From a candidate division LCP-89 bacterium B3_LCP (GTDB lineage Bacteria > Electryoneota > B3-LCP): 64,000 nucleotides of DNA. The notes under the pieces are model-generated. The model was not told the origin of the DNA, did not search any database, and saw only the letters and a list, made by a program, of their open reading frames with translations. Made by a program: the position numbers and the translations under genes. The stretch is from contig NJBN01000001.1 in the NCBI GenBank assembly GCA_005223185.1, forward strand, positions 1 to 64,000, in the 5' to 3' direction. Below are positions 17,034-25,970 of the stretch, piece by piece; the stretch's first letter is position 1; each line of letters opens with the position of its first letter.

Positions 17034-19769
17034 CTATTTCATCAGTACCATTTTACCCGTTGTGGTAAATTCTCCAGCAGTCAAGTGGTAGATGTAAATA
17101 CCAGAAGCAAGATTAGAACCATCGAAGGTGATCTGGTGAGTGCCGGCATTATATTGACGGGTCGACACAAGGTTGACCCCTACGCGGCGACCATTTATAT
17201 CGAAAACATCCAGTTTCACCCAGTTTGCAACTGGCAATTGAAAACTGATAACTGTCGAAGGGTTGAACGGGTTGGGGTAATTACCGATCAAAGCATAATC
17301 AGTTGGATTATCTTCTTCTGAGAGGTATAACCATTCATCAAACGGTTCACCATCATTCACCCAGTTGTCGATCAGGCTTGAACCATCACCAGCAGTTAAC
17401 TTCTCAAAGGTAAAACTATCCAACGATGTATCTGTACCAGCAACTGCGTAGGCATTGAAAGAGTAAACCCCAGCCGGAGCTCCACCGGGAACGTTTTGCA
17501 TACGGTCTCGATCTACCGTCCCACCTTCGGCAAGATAGAGGGCAATCGGTCCGATAACCGGACCGTAGATCGATCCGTTTGGCATGGTTATATCGCACCA
17601 AAGGTTGAAGAAAATGCCGGCAGGTTCATTATTAATGGCTTCTATGTTGTAATCGAAGCTTCCTCCGGTGGCGGGGATCTGAATCAGTGAGCTTACCGGT
17701 GTTAAAACTACACTGACTGGCGGTATCGGTTCAGTTATATCAACCGTCCCTGCATAGGGCAGCATATCGTGAGCCGTTATCATGAGATCTAATTGACCTG
17801 ATTGCTGCAGAGGTTCAGAAAAGAATACTGTGGCTATACCTGAAGCGTTCGAAGATCCTTGTCCCAGTACGACGTTATCCTGAGAAAGAGTAACTAACGC
17901 GCCTGCCATACCGATATCGCTTACCTCGAACAATATGGACCCTTGTACAATTTCTGGGTCATAGGTCGGAGTAAACACTCCCGGCACCGCCGTCCATATG
18001 TCCAATGTGGGATCACCTAAGAGGTTCAGCTCGTAAAAACACCAGCGCAAGTAGTTATCGAAGAACGTTGCCGACACGTTATCCGTTTTCGAGTCGTGAT
18101 TCGCTTTGCCAATAACGGTGATGTTTTCACCATAAATCGCATCCCCAAATTGCCTGTGGAAACGCTGAGATGGACCATCGGTAGTATAGAATGCCCCCCA
18201 TCCGAAACGGCTGTTACCTATAAATGCCACGGCAGCGTGAGCAATCTTGGTGAATTTTTCCATTATGCAATCGGAACTGTTGTGTTCGAAAGCACCAGCG
18301 TGGCATCCCTGGCTGTATCCTATGAAGAAATTGTGATTGACGCCGTTGTTGGTGAAGTTATTATCGGTTATCTGGGAATTGTAGAACTTGAAATTATAAT
18401 TCCAGCTGGCGTGCCCCAGGTGATGCACCACGTTCGGTCCTGAATTTAGAAGCGGCAGCAGATTACTCATACCTGACCAACTGGTTCCGGGATATTCATA
18501 CAGGGAATCCACCGCTATGTTTTCGGCAATTCCAACTGTGCTGTAACCCCAATTAGTCGATCCCAGGTGAATCTCCTGCATGTATTCCCATCCCCAGCTA
18601 TCCCATCCCAGATCTTCTCCAAGCATGAGGGTAGTAACTACTTCATCTACTACAGGATCAGTCTGGTACATCAGGGATTTATTCACAACATTGGTAACTT
18701 CACCAGCATCAGCACAACTTCTACCGATGAAAACGTCCGCATACAGGTCTTCTTCACCCGGTTCGCCCCAGTGGCTGTCTCCATCGTTATTCCAGTTACC
18801 ATCCAGACCGGCATAGTAGAGATCGCTGGGGATATCTTCCGTGTACGTTCCCGCCTGCACCCACAATTCGCGGCAATCGATGTAATCAACGTCGCCACAG
18901 AGGAAAACGTAAGATATACCGTTATTGGAATAATACTCGATGATGCAATTGCGGATCTTCTCCTGGAAATCATCACCGGGGAAATTGATGTAAATGTCTT
19001 CCACTGTTTCCACAGTAGTGCGGATACCGCTGCGGTTCTTATAGTCGATGAATTCCTGGTAATCGTTCACTAATGCAGATCCGGTTATAACCAACAAGTT
19101 CCAGAAATCCGTATCTAATTGAGTTTCAGGACCATAGGTCGCTAACATTTCCGGATTCTGGATTAACCCGGCAACGCGTTCCCGTACGGAAGGATTCACT
19201 TTTAGCATCTGCGCGTGTGCAGTAATTGATTTTTGTGTCGGCTGACTTTTCACCGTAACTTCGATCCAGGGGTAGTAGGACAACTCTCCGGAAAGCGGTC
19301 TATAAATAACCGGGCAAACCAGAGTATTAGCTATGGAATGTCCACAGAGAAAACCTGTGTGCACTTCAAAAACGGCAGAAGCGGGGAAATGATCATCACT
19401 GCTGTAGATTGCTGCGTCAGGTGATGTAGGCTGATGTGAAGACCTTGTAGAAAGTGGATATGGCTGGTGGCGGTAGGCAATCCGGTATCCATCACCAAGG
19501 GCAACCGGTTCTGCAGTTTCGATAGTTATGGATACTGCTTCTTCTCCCGGTGTTAACAGTAATGCTATCTGCGCATGAGGCAGCAACGGTGAACCAACCA
19601 GCCCCCAATTAGGAACGCTTTCCATCACCACCATTGCCTGTCCGTCGATGATTTCAACTGTCGGTTGTTCGAATGTATAGGTGTGTGTAGTTACACCTGA
19701 AGCAGCTATCGATGCTGCCAGAGTAATTGTTGCCATCACAGAAATTATCAAATTCAAGCGTCCCATCAT
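17034..19769 (-). CDS. Gingipain-type C25 cysteine protease with C-terminal sorting domain
   Basis: A 911-residue secreted protease. GGGAG precedes the ATG, and residues 1-23 are a signal peptide. A propeptide region runs to about 210. The C25 catalytic domain (about 220-600) has the expected dyad, His453 in VVHHLGHAS and Cys489 in GYSQGCHAG, and the family segment YVFLCGDVDYI. It is followed by an Ig-like segment, the domain shared with the two neighbouring genes (VVLTPVSSLIQIPATGGSF) and the YPNPFNPSTVISF sorting domain ending in GKMVLMK. Gingipain relatives cut proteins outside the cell and are usually type IX secretion cargo. Specificity cannot be read here. A palindromic element lies in the sorting domain (17159-17183). 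Confidence 0.87.
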   Translation of the reverse strand: MMGRLNLIISVMATITLAASIAASGVTTHTYTFEQPTVEIIDGQAMVVMESVPNWGLVGSPLLPHAQIALLLTPGEEAVSITIETAEPVALGDGYRIAYRHQPYPLSTRSSHQPTSPDAAIYSSDDHFPASAVFEVHTGFLCGHSIANTLVCPVIYRPLSGELSYYPWIEVTVKSQPTQKSITAHAQMLKVNPSVRERVAGLIQNPEMLATYGPETQLDTDFWNLLVITGSALVNDYQEFIDYKNRSGIRTTVETVEDIYINFPGDDFQEKIRNCIIEYYSNNGISYVFLCGDVDYIDCRELWVQAGTYTEDIPSDLYYAGLDGNWNNDGDSHWGEPGEEDLYADVFIGRSCADAGEVTNVVNKSLMYQTDPVVDEVVTTLMLGEDLGWDSWGWEYMQEIHLGSTNWGYSTVGIAENIAVDSLYEYPGTSWSGMSNLLPLLNSGPNVVHHLGHASWNYNFKFYNSQITDNNFTNNGVNHNFFIGYSQGCHAGAFEHNSSDCIMEKFTKIAHAAVAFIGNSRFGWGAFYTTDGPSQRFHRQFGDAIYGENITVIGKANHDSKTDNVSATFFDNYLRWCFYELNLLGDPTLDIWTAVPGVFTPTYDPEIVQGSILFEVSDIGMAGALVTLSQDNVVLGQGSSNASGIATVFFSEPLQQSGQLDLMITAHDMLPYAGTVDITEPIPPVSVVLTPVSSLIQIPATGGSFDYNIEAINNEPAGIFFNLWCDITMPNGSIYGPVIGPIALYLAEGGTVDRDRMQNVPGGAPAGVYSFNAYAVAGTDTSLDSFTFEKLTAGDGSSLIDNWVNDGEPFDEWLYLSEEDNPTDYALIGNYPNPFNPSTVISFQLPVANWVKLDVFDINGRRVGVNLVSTRQYNAGTHQITFDGSNLASGIYIYHLTAGEFTTTGKMVLMK
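17159..17183. repeat. Palindromic element inside a coding sequence (copy c)
   Basis: GGGTCGAC-ACAAG-GTTGACCC (one mismatch in the stem, G-U in RNA) followed by CTAC. It is translated as VGVNLVSTR in the sorting domain of the C25 protease gene, again beginning with codons GTA GGG. Confidence 0.75.
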
Positions 19770-19923
19770 TGATCTCCCTTATAAGCGTGCGAGCTGTTCC
19801 CTCGTATTATGGTTGACATTCGTAAGATATGAACTATAAAGGTAATGAAATTTTCATCCGATTGCAAGTCTTTTTTTTCGTGGGTACGGTTTTTTAGGGA
19901 ATCAGGATTCGGGGGTCAGTGAT

Positions 19924-19952
19924 TGTTGGGTTGCGCTACGCTTAACACAACC
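19924..19952. repeat. TTGGGTT-type inverted repeat, copy 4
   Basis: GTTGGGTTGCGCTACGCTTA followed by ACACAACC, in the same orientation as the copy at 3574-3600. It lies between the C25 protease gene and the decayed FG-GAP gene. Confidence 0.75.
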
Positions 19953-19989
19953 TGCAAGACTCCAGCCCTCCAGTCATCCCTGCCTGCCC

Positions 19990-22019
19990 CTACTTAACCA
20001 CCGTAATCTTCCCCGAAGTGGTCTGCTGAGGCGTCTCAAGCTGTATTATATACACACCTGAAGAGTAATGTGCAGCATCCCATATATGGGTGTGGGTGCC
20101 GGGTGACTGGATGCCGGAGGTTAGGGTGGTGACTCTGGCGCCTAAGATGTTGTAAACGGCTAAGGTAGCTTCTTAGGGAGAAGGCAGTGTAAAACTGATC
20201 CAGGTGATGGGATTAGCTGGATTGGGACCGATGGAGAAGTCTAACTTGGGGAAGGGCGTATCCGGTCTTTTGGGACCGACCTCGTTCTGACCGGTTACGT
20301 TGCGGAAGAAGAAGATGCCGCCGCCTGTTTCACCGCAGAAAAGATCTTCGTCTCCGTCTAAATCGATATCCACAAATGTGGGACATGGTTCAAGCGAAAT
20401 ATCAGGAAATAGCACATCTATTTCCAACACCATATTGGCGTTTTGAGGAGTACCAGTATTTCGGTAGAAGCACAAATTATAATCGACATGACTTTCAATA
20501 AACAGATCATAATCCTGATCGTCATCAATGTCAACAAAATCGAATCCTCTCCAACCATCGCGCGGATACAGGAACTGAATACCCTGCCATTGTGAATCTA
20601 CACAGGTAAAATTGGGCGATAACAAGTCGCCTATATTTTGATAGTAGAAGAAATTACCGCCACCATCAGAAATAAACATGTCGTAATCGCCATCAGCATC
20701 AATATCCGTCAAGCCAGGGCTGGTATTCACAAAAAAGTCTTCGTTTGTGATATAATTAGGATCATGCAGAACAAAGTCGGGCTCCTGAGGCGTGCCTCGG
20801 TTTATATATAACGCCACTGAAGGCGGGCCGGGAATGACCCCTTCACCGCAAAACAGATCGTAATCGCCATCGGCATCGATATCAACGAAATAAGGCTTAA
20901 TTGCAGGTTGGTAAATACCCTGCCAGGCTTCCGCGGTTAGTATAAAATGCGGATTTCCGCCCGTTCCCGAGTTTTCAAAATAGAAAAGGTGATCAGTTGT
21001 AGCAGCAATCAAATCCGGAGCTTCATCTCCATTTATATCAACGATTTGAGACCGGGTTTGCCAGTAACCAAGGTCAATAGTCAGGTAGTTTTCAATTACA
21101 GGGCTAAAGTTGGGTGTGAACGGTGTTCCTATATTTTCATAGTAGAAAGGCCCAGTATCTTCCGATCCCACAAACAGATCGTAATCCCCATCCCCGTCTA
21201 TGTCGGCGAACTCGGGGGAAGCATGGTCGCCTACATCGATATTGGCAAAATGGTCTGTTTGATAAATGAAATTGTAGGTTATTGAATCGCCATCATTTAG
21301 AAAGTACCAAATACTCCCATTTTCATCTCCGATAAAAAGATCAAAATCAGAATCGTTATCAAGGTCACAGAAGGTGGGATCGGCATTATCACCTACATTT
21401 ACGCCTATCCAATTCGCATCTTCCAGGTAGAATGAAAAACTGTCTGGCGTACCGATATTCCTATAGAATTGTAAATGCCCTTGGTATTCACCACAGATTA
21501 GATCCCCATCATCATCGTCGTCTAAATCAACTAACGCAACATGTGTTCCAAAAACCCAATTGCCCGAGGCTTCGAACAGAGTATCTGAAAAACCTGTAAA
21601 ATCTGGATCATTTTGCGTCCCGACATTTTGGTAATAACGAACGTATCCAGCACCAATTAATAGATCTTTATCACCATCATCGTCCAGATCCCAGAAGTCA
21701 GGATTGGTGTGGCTGTTGTTTGGGAAGCAACAAACTGACTCCCAATTGTTCGCACCAAACACGAATTCAGGATCAGTGGCTGTTCCAGTGTTCTCATAAT
21801 AATCGACGTAATGAGAAGAACTTCCGACGAAAAAATCCAAATCGTTATCCGAATCTATGTTGCACAGATCCGGGTGTGAATGTGTATACCCCCCCCCCAA
21901 GGTGCGAAGATCTGCCACCCATCTATATCAACCAGAATGGTGTCAAATTCCTGTTGGAATTCGAAGTCCTGGGCGAATGTCAACACAGGCAAAACCACCA
22001 TTACTAAAATCCATCTCAT
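19990..22019 (-). pseudogene. Secreted FG-GAP repeat protein gene with a frameshift and a nonsense codon
   Basis: Read as one gene it would encode an exported protein of about 675 residues. It starts at 22019 with a signal peptide (MRWILVMVVLPVLTFAQ) after GAGGTG. The frame is lost at a run of ten G on the coding strand (21898-21889): the first frame reads ...IFAPWGGG, and the protein continues in another frame as YTHSHPDLCNIDSDNDLDF. One more G or two fewer would join them. About twelve FG-GAP repeats with DxDxDGDxD loops follow. At 20175-20173 a TAA interrupts the sorting domain after SFTLPSP, while the frame continues as EATLAVYNILG to KITVVK and a stop at 19990. A CAA-to-TAA change would explain it. 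The G run could be a sequencing error or a phase-variable tract; the stop codon is independent of it. Confidence 0.8.
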
Positions 22020-22032
22020 AATCACCTCTTCG

Positions 22033-24429
22033 CTATCTTCCTCCTGCAAATTTACGTAATAAATACCGCAAATACAAAATATTCCCCTCATGGTAATTCC
22101 CCGTGGGGCTCTCAAGGTTGTTGTTAGTTAAAAATTCCGTGTCTGCTATGTAGAGCAGTCCGCCTTCACCTTGAGGCAGGAAAACTAAGGCGGGTTTGTC
22201 ATAGGCATTCAGCAGCACTTCAGCCTGTGGGTTGGAAATTCCTATCTCCCAGGCTTCGTGGAAGCGAATATTTATATCCAGTGAATCAGGCATATTCTCC
22301 CCATTATTGGACGCTTGAGCCATTCTTTCTGCCACTTCCGCTGGTCCCAGGGGCACGTTCAGTGGTTCCACACCGAAACCATCCAAGATGCTCTGTGACC
22401 CATCGTACTCTTCATAACCACAGCATATGATCAGCAAACCTCCCGCATCCATGAAAACTGTCAGTGCTCGACGTTCTTCCCGATCGAAGCGTCGCACCGG
22501 CGCAATTTCAACAATAACCTTAGCATCTGTTATAACTTTATCATTCCACGATTCCTGCATAATCGGCAGGAAACCGGAACGGAGCAGGCAGTTGTTCAAT
22601 CCCCACACGCTCTGCGCTGATGTCAGGTTCAACGGACAGCGTGGAGCATGAGTGAGATCCACAACTGCGCGCGGTGGAGCACTTCCTATCCAGCCCATGT
22701 CTATACTATCCACTGAATGGGAAGTTCTATTCTGACAGAATCCCAGCGCCAGGAAAAGCGCCAGCGATCCCAGCGTCAATCCGGAAAAGCCAGCGCCGGA
22801 TAGACTCCAGATCAGCAGTGAACCTGCCAGCAATAGTATTCCCAGTATCTTCATCCAGCCGGGTGGGTGTGTCACCGGAGAGAGCATATAGCTGAACATC
22901 CGTTCGACGAACTTTGACGACCGCGCCAGTGCTCCGTTCTGCAGTGTTGACGTATCACCGAATACCAGCACTTTGCCATCGCCGGCAATTGCTTCGGCAA
23001 CTAATATCTGGTTCCCCAGCCGCTCATCCGGTGCATAGCGAAAATTGCCCAAATAACCATCCTTGACATTGGAGGAATCACCTGAATCCGACCAGCTCTC
23101 TCTACCCACGATCAAAGGGATCGCTGGCGAGGATAAATCTAACGATGCTCCCACCCAGATCTGTGAAACGCCGGGTTGGGACCCACCCTGCCGGATCAAT
23201 CCCAGACCGGCAGTAAGTGGGTGGGAGGCGGTCGAAAGCGATCCCGACCATCCAGTTCGGTGTGGCTTAGCTGAATCGAAGTTAAGTTCGATACCGTAGG
23301 GTTTCAGTAATTTGTTGGATGGCTCCCGTATGCCGGAAAGAGAGGTATGATCCCCCATAAGCAGCAGGGAACCGCCATTCGATACGAAATTCTGCAGGGC
23401 TTTGGTCTCCGGGGAGCTCAAAGTCTCCTTCAGGTTAATAATGACCACGACACCGGCTTGGCTTAAGACTTCCGAGGAGAGGGAATCCTGCCGGGAGACC
23501 TTGAATCCGCGCCAGGAGAGGTAATCGGGGATCAAGCCGAACATGCCGGATGAACCTCTGCCGTAGGTTCCGTAATGGGGAAGATCCCAGTTCAGATAGC
23601 CATTATGGTAAAAAACCACCTCTTTATCGTATCGGGGCGTCCCGACTGAAGCAGTCCAGCCGGACAGCAGAGCTCCTGTGAAAACCAGGATAGGGATGAC
23701 GAAGGTTCCTCGTTTGCGTGGGGATTCTATTGGTTCTGGAGAATCTATAAGACCCCAAATGGTCAGCACGAATCCCACCAGAATCAACAACGCCCACTGC
23801 AAACTGAAGGCGTCCTGCAGACCGTGCAGACCGTGATGGTGAAGATAGCTATTCAGCAGTGGTATCATCCACCAGTAGATCAATAACGATAATACCAACA
23901 CCGCTGCTGTGCACAGAGGGATGATGATTCTTCGTTCAGACAGCATGGATGCTAAGGGAAAACAGAGGGCTATGCCGATAAGCCGCAGACCGGAGGCTGC
24001 TGAGGATAGATTGGCGTCAGCAATTTTTTGGGTGATACCAGCGGATAATTCATCCAGACCGAACCAGAACTCAGGGTGGTGTGTCCATATCCAACTGAAA
24101 ATTGCGGCTATGAGGGCGGCTCCCATCCAGCGACGCCCCCAGGATCCTCCTGCCCAGGGCAGTAGAGCCAAGAGGAACAATCCTTCGGGGCGGTGCACGG
24201 GTCCGATAGGATTGAAAAGCAGAACTGCCGTGAGGATTGACCACAGGACTCTGCGCCTGCCTGCTGAAAGAAAGACTACAAGAAGCCATAAAAACCCGCC
24301 CAGGGGACGGGATACGACAGGATTAAGTGCGCCAAGCTGACAGCAGAGTAGCGCTAATGCCAGAAAACCCAACGGTGCGGTCAGAATAAAGGAGCTCGCA
24401 GATTCCTGATTCAGCGAGGACTTTCTCAC
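22033..24429 (-). CDS. Polytopic membrane protein with two DUF4350/glutamine amidotransferase-like domains
   Basis: A 798-residue membrane protein without assigned function. The first 240 residues hold several hydrophobic helices. A DUF4350-like, class-I-amidotransferase-like extracytoplasmic domain follows (about 260-500; VVIINLKETLSSPETKALQNF and GGSLLLMGDHTS), then two or three more helices (about 525-580), and a second domain of the same type (KVIVEIAPVRRFDREE, GGLLIICCGYEE). Such domains sense or bind without a catalytic Cys in most cases. The start is GTG and overlaps the stop of the upstream regulator gene by four bases, so the two are translationally coupled. The broken FG-GAP gene starts 13 bases after its stop. 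Confidence 0.6.
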   Translation of the reverse strand: MRKSSLNQESASSFILTAPLGFLALALLCCQLGALNPVVSRPLGGFLWLLVVFLSAGRRRVLWSILTAVLLFNPIGPVHRPEGLFLLALLPWAGGSWGRRWMGAALIAAIFSWIWTHHPEFWFGLDELSAGITQKIADANLSSAASGLRLIGIALCFPLASMLSERRIIIPLCTAAVLVLSLLIYWWMIPLLNSYLHHHGLHGLQDAFSLQWALLILVGFVLTIWGLIDSPEPIESPRKRGTFVIPILVFTGALLSGWTASVGTPRYDKEVVFYHNGYLNWDLPHYGTYGRGSSGMFGLIPDYLSWRGFKVSRQDSLSSEVLSQAGVVVIINLKETLSSPETKALQNFVSNGGSLLLMGDHTSLSGIREPSNKLLKPYGIELNFDSAKPHRTGWSGSLSTASHPLTAGLGLIRQGGSQPGVSQIWVGASLDLSSPAIPLIVGRESWSDSGDSSNVKDGYLGNFRYAPDERLGNQILVAEAIAGDGKVLVFGDTSTLQNGALARSSKFVERMFSYMLSPVTHPPGWMKILGILLLAGSLLIWSLSGAGFSGLTLGSLALFLALGFCQNRTSHSVDSIDMGWIGSAPPRAVVDLTHAPRCPLNLTSAQSVWGLNNCLLRSGFLPIMQESWNDKVITDAKVIVEIAPVRRFDREERRALTVFMDAGGLLIICCGYEEYDGSQSILDGFGVEPLNVPLGPAEVAERMAQASNNGENMPDSLDINIRFHEAWEIGISNPQAEVLLNAYDKPALVFLPQGEGGLLYIADTEFLTNNNLESPTGNYHEGNILYLRYLLRKFAGGR

Positions 24430-24980
24430 ATTGAAGGCTCCTCTGCATCTTCATTATTCGGGAAGAGCGGTTCAGAGAGGGACACGTCATCCTTTCTGCT
24501 TTCAGGGCGGGCGGATAAATCTTCATCTTTGCGGGTTCTGTGAAGCCTGACGTTCTTCTCCAGCTTATCCAGGCGATGGTTTACCTCACGCAGCAGCGCG
24601 AACAGCTCATTTGCCATGGTGAGCTGCGCTCTGCGAATGGTTTCCAGAGAATGCCTGAAGGATCTGGCACCCAAGGTCTCTTCGCCAGGTTCTTTTCCGG
24701 CAAAGCGCTCCTCCAGCGTCTGCTTGATTTCAAACCAGGAGGCACGGCGCGCCTTCATTTCCTGAATCACCTTGAAGAGTTCGACGGCTGTGGGCTTATA
24801 ACCCCTCCCACCACCCGGTGGCGTGAAGGGATTCAAATAAGCTGCAAATTCTGAACGATAGCGGGAAATGGTTGTGGCGGACACTCCAACCAGGGCAGCG
24901 ACGTCAGCGGTATTCAGGTACGCCGATTCCTTTTTCTCTTCTACGGGGTCATCCCCAACGGAACGATCATCGAAATCCAT
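24426..24980 (-). CDS. MerR-type HTH regulator with coiled-coil tail
   Basis: A 184-residue protein. Residues 20-95 resemble a MerR-like winged helix (LNTADVAALVGVSATTISRYRSEF, then a PPGGGRGYKPTAVELFKVIQ wing and second helix). A helical, probably coiled-coil stretch follows (about 115-150, LTMANELFALLREVNHRLDKLEKNV), and the C-terminus is charged and probably disordered. No ligand-binding Cys pattern is seen. It overlaps the next gene by four bases and probably governs or partners that membrane protein. It is divergent from lexA, with about 250 bases between them. Confidence 0.65.
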   Translation of the reverse strand: MDFDDRSVGDDPVEEKKESAYLNTADVAALVGVSATTISRYRSEFAAYLNPFTPPGGGRGYKPTAVELFKVIQEMKARRASWFEIKQTLEERFAGKEPGEETLGARSFRHSLETIRRAQLTMANELFALLREVNHRLDKLEKNVRLHRTRKDEDLSARPESRKDDVSLSEPLFPNNEDAEEPSM

Positions 24981-25147
24981 GGCGTTATCCTATGTAAAGA
25001 AGCGGTAAAGTAGTGAGTGTGGTGTTATTGGACTCTGTGGTACATTGGTAATCTCGTGAAATATAAGCAGAAATTATTTGGAATGCAACCAAAAATTTGC
25101 AGTTGGTTGAATTTAAGGTGGAAATTAGAGAAATCTCGGAATTATCC

Positions 25148-25176
25148 TTGACTTTTGCCCATTTGTGCAGTATTTT
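25148..25176 (+). promoter_or_regulatory. Sigma70-type promoter of lexA
   Basis: TTGACT (25148-25153) and TATTTT (25171-25176) are separated by exactly 17 bases, about 50 bases before the lexA start codon. Confidence 0.7.
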
Positions 25177-25187
25177 ATTGGTGCAAA

Positions 25188-25201
25188 TTTGTTCAGACAA
25201 A
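25188..25201 (+). promoter_or_regulatory. Candidate LexA operator
   Basis: The palindrome TTTGT-TCAG-ACAAA sits over the expected transcription start of lexA, where an autoregulatory SOS box would be. The motif does not match the E. coli, Bacillus or alpha-proteobacterial boxes, so the assignment rests on position and symmetry. Confidence 0.4.
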
Positions 25202-25228
25202 AGGGATAGTTGCCCCAGGAGGTGAAAA

Positions 25229-25858
25229 ATGGCTCGACCGCTGACAGATAGGCAAAAGGAAGTGTTGGGATTTATACGCAAACAAGTCTCCACCAAAGGC
25301 TACCCGCCGTCCATCAGGGAGATCGGAAAGAACTTCGGCATCAAGTCCACCAATGGCGTTCGGGGAATTCTGCAGGCATTGGAACGAAAAGGCGCGATAA
25401 AGCGCAGCCCACAGTTGTCGCGTGGGATTGAACTGATGCACCCTGATGCAAAAAACGCAGCTCTGAAAGCCTCCATGATCAGGATCCCGATCGTGGGAAG
25501 CGTAGCTGCCGGTCATCCCTTGACGGCGGAAGAGAATGTGGAAGGCTTTGTCGCCGTTGATAAGGATCTCTTGAAAGGCGATAACACCTTCGCTCTGAGA
25601 GTTAAGGGTGATTCCATGGTGGGTGCGGGAATTTTCGATAAAGACCTGGTTTTCGCCAGGCAGCAGCCTACTTTCCGGCGTGGTGATATCGTGGTGGCGG
25701 TTATCGGTGATGAGGCAACGGTCAAATATTACTATCCGGACAGCAGTAACATCCGTCTGGAACCAGCCAACCGCTTTTTCGGTCCCATCGTGGTGGATAA
25801 AAGCACACCCGGATTTCACATCGCCGGTAAAGTTGTGGGGGTATTTCGCAGGATGTGA
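25229..25858 (+). CDS. lexA: LexA repressor, SOS response
   Basis: A 209-residue transcriptional repressor that cleaves itself when stimulated by RecA filaments. Residues 1-65 form the winged-helix DNA-binding domain (LTDRQKEVLGFIRKQV, GYPPSIREIGKNFGI). The S24 peptidase part has the Ala94-Gly95 cleavage site (VAAGHP), Ser129 (GDSMVGAG) and Lys166 (EATVKYYY), so autoproteolysis should be intact. A strong AGGAGG precedes the ATG. A promoter and a palindromic candidate operator lie upstream. The recognition helix (STNGVRGILQALERKG) differs from the E. coli sequence, in line with a different operator. Confidence 0.96.
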   Translation: MARPLTDRQKEVLGFIRKQVSTKGYPPSIREIGKNFGIKSTNGVRGILQALERKGAIKRSPQLSRGIELMHPDAKNAALKASMIRIPIVGSVAAGHPLTAEENVEGFVAVDKDLLKGDNTFALRVKGDSMVGAGIFDKDLVFARQQPTFRRGDIVVAVIGDEATVKYYYPDSSNIRLEPANRFFGPIVVDKSTPGFHIAGKVVGVFRRM

Positions 25859-25970
25859 TGGGGGGGGTATGACACATCATCAGAAATAATGTTGAGTTAG
25901 AAAGAATTCGCCGTTATATTAGATCCAATCCAAAGAATTGGGAAATTGATCCAGAGAATCCGGTAAATAA

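Noticed and set aside
21855-22115. A separate 86-residue protein gene
   Set aside because: Its later half after the G10 run is out of frame with the FG-GAP body; the first half is the signal peptide of that larger gene.
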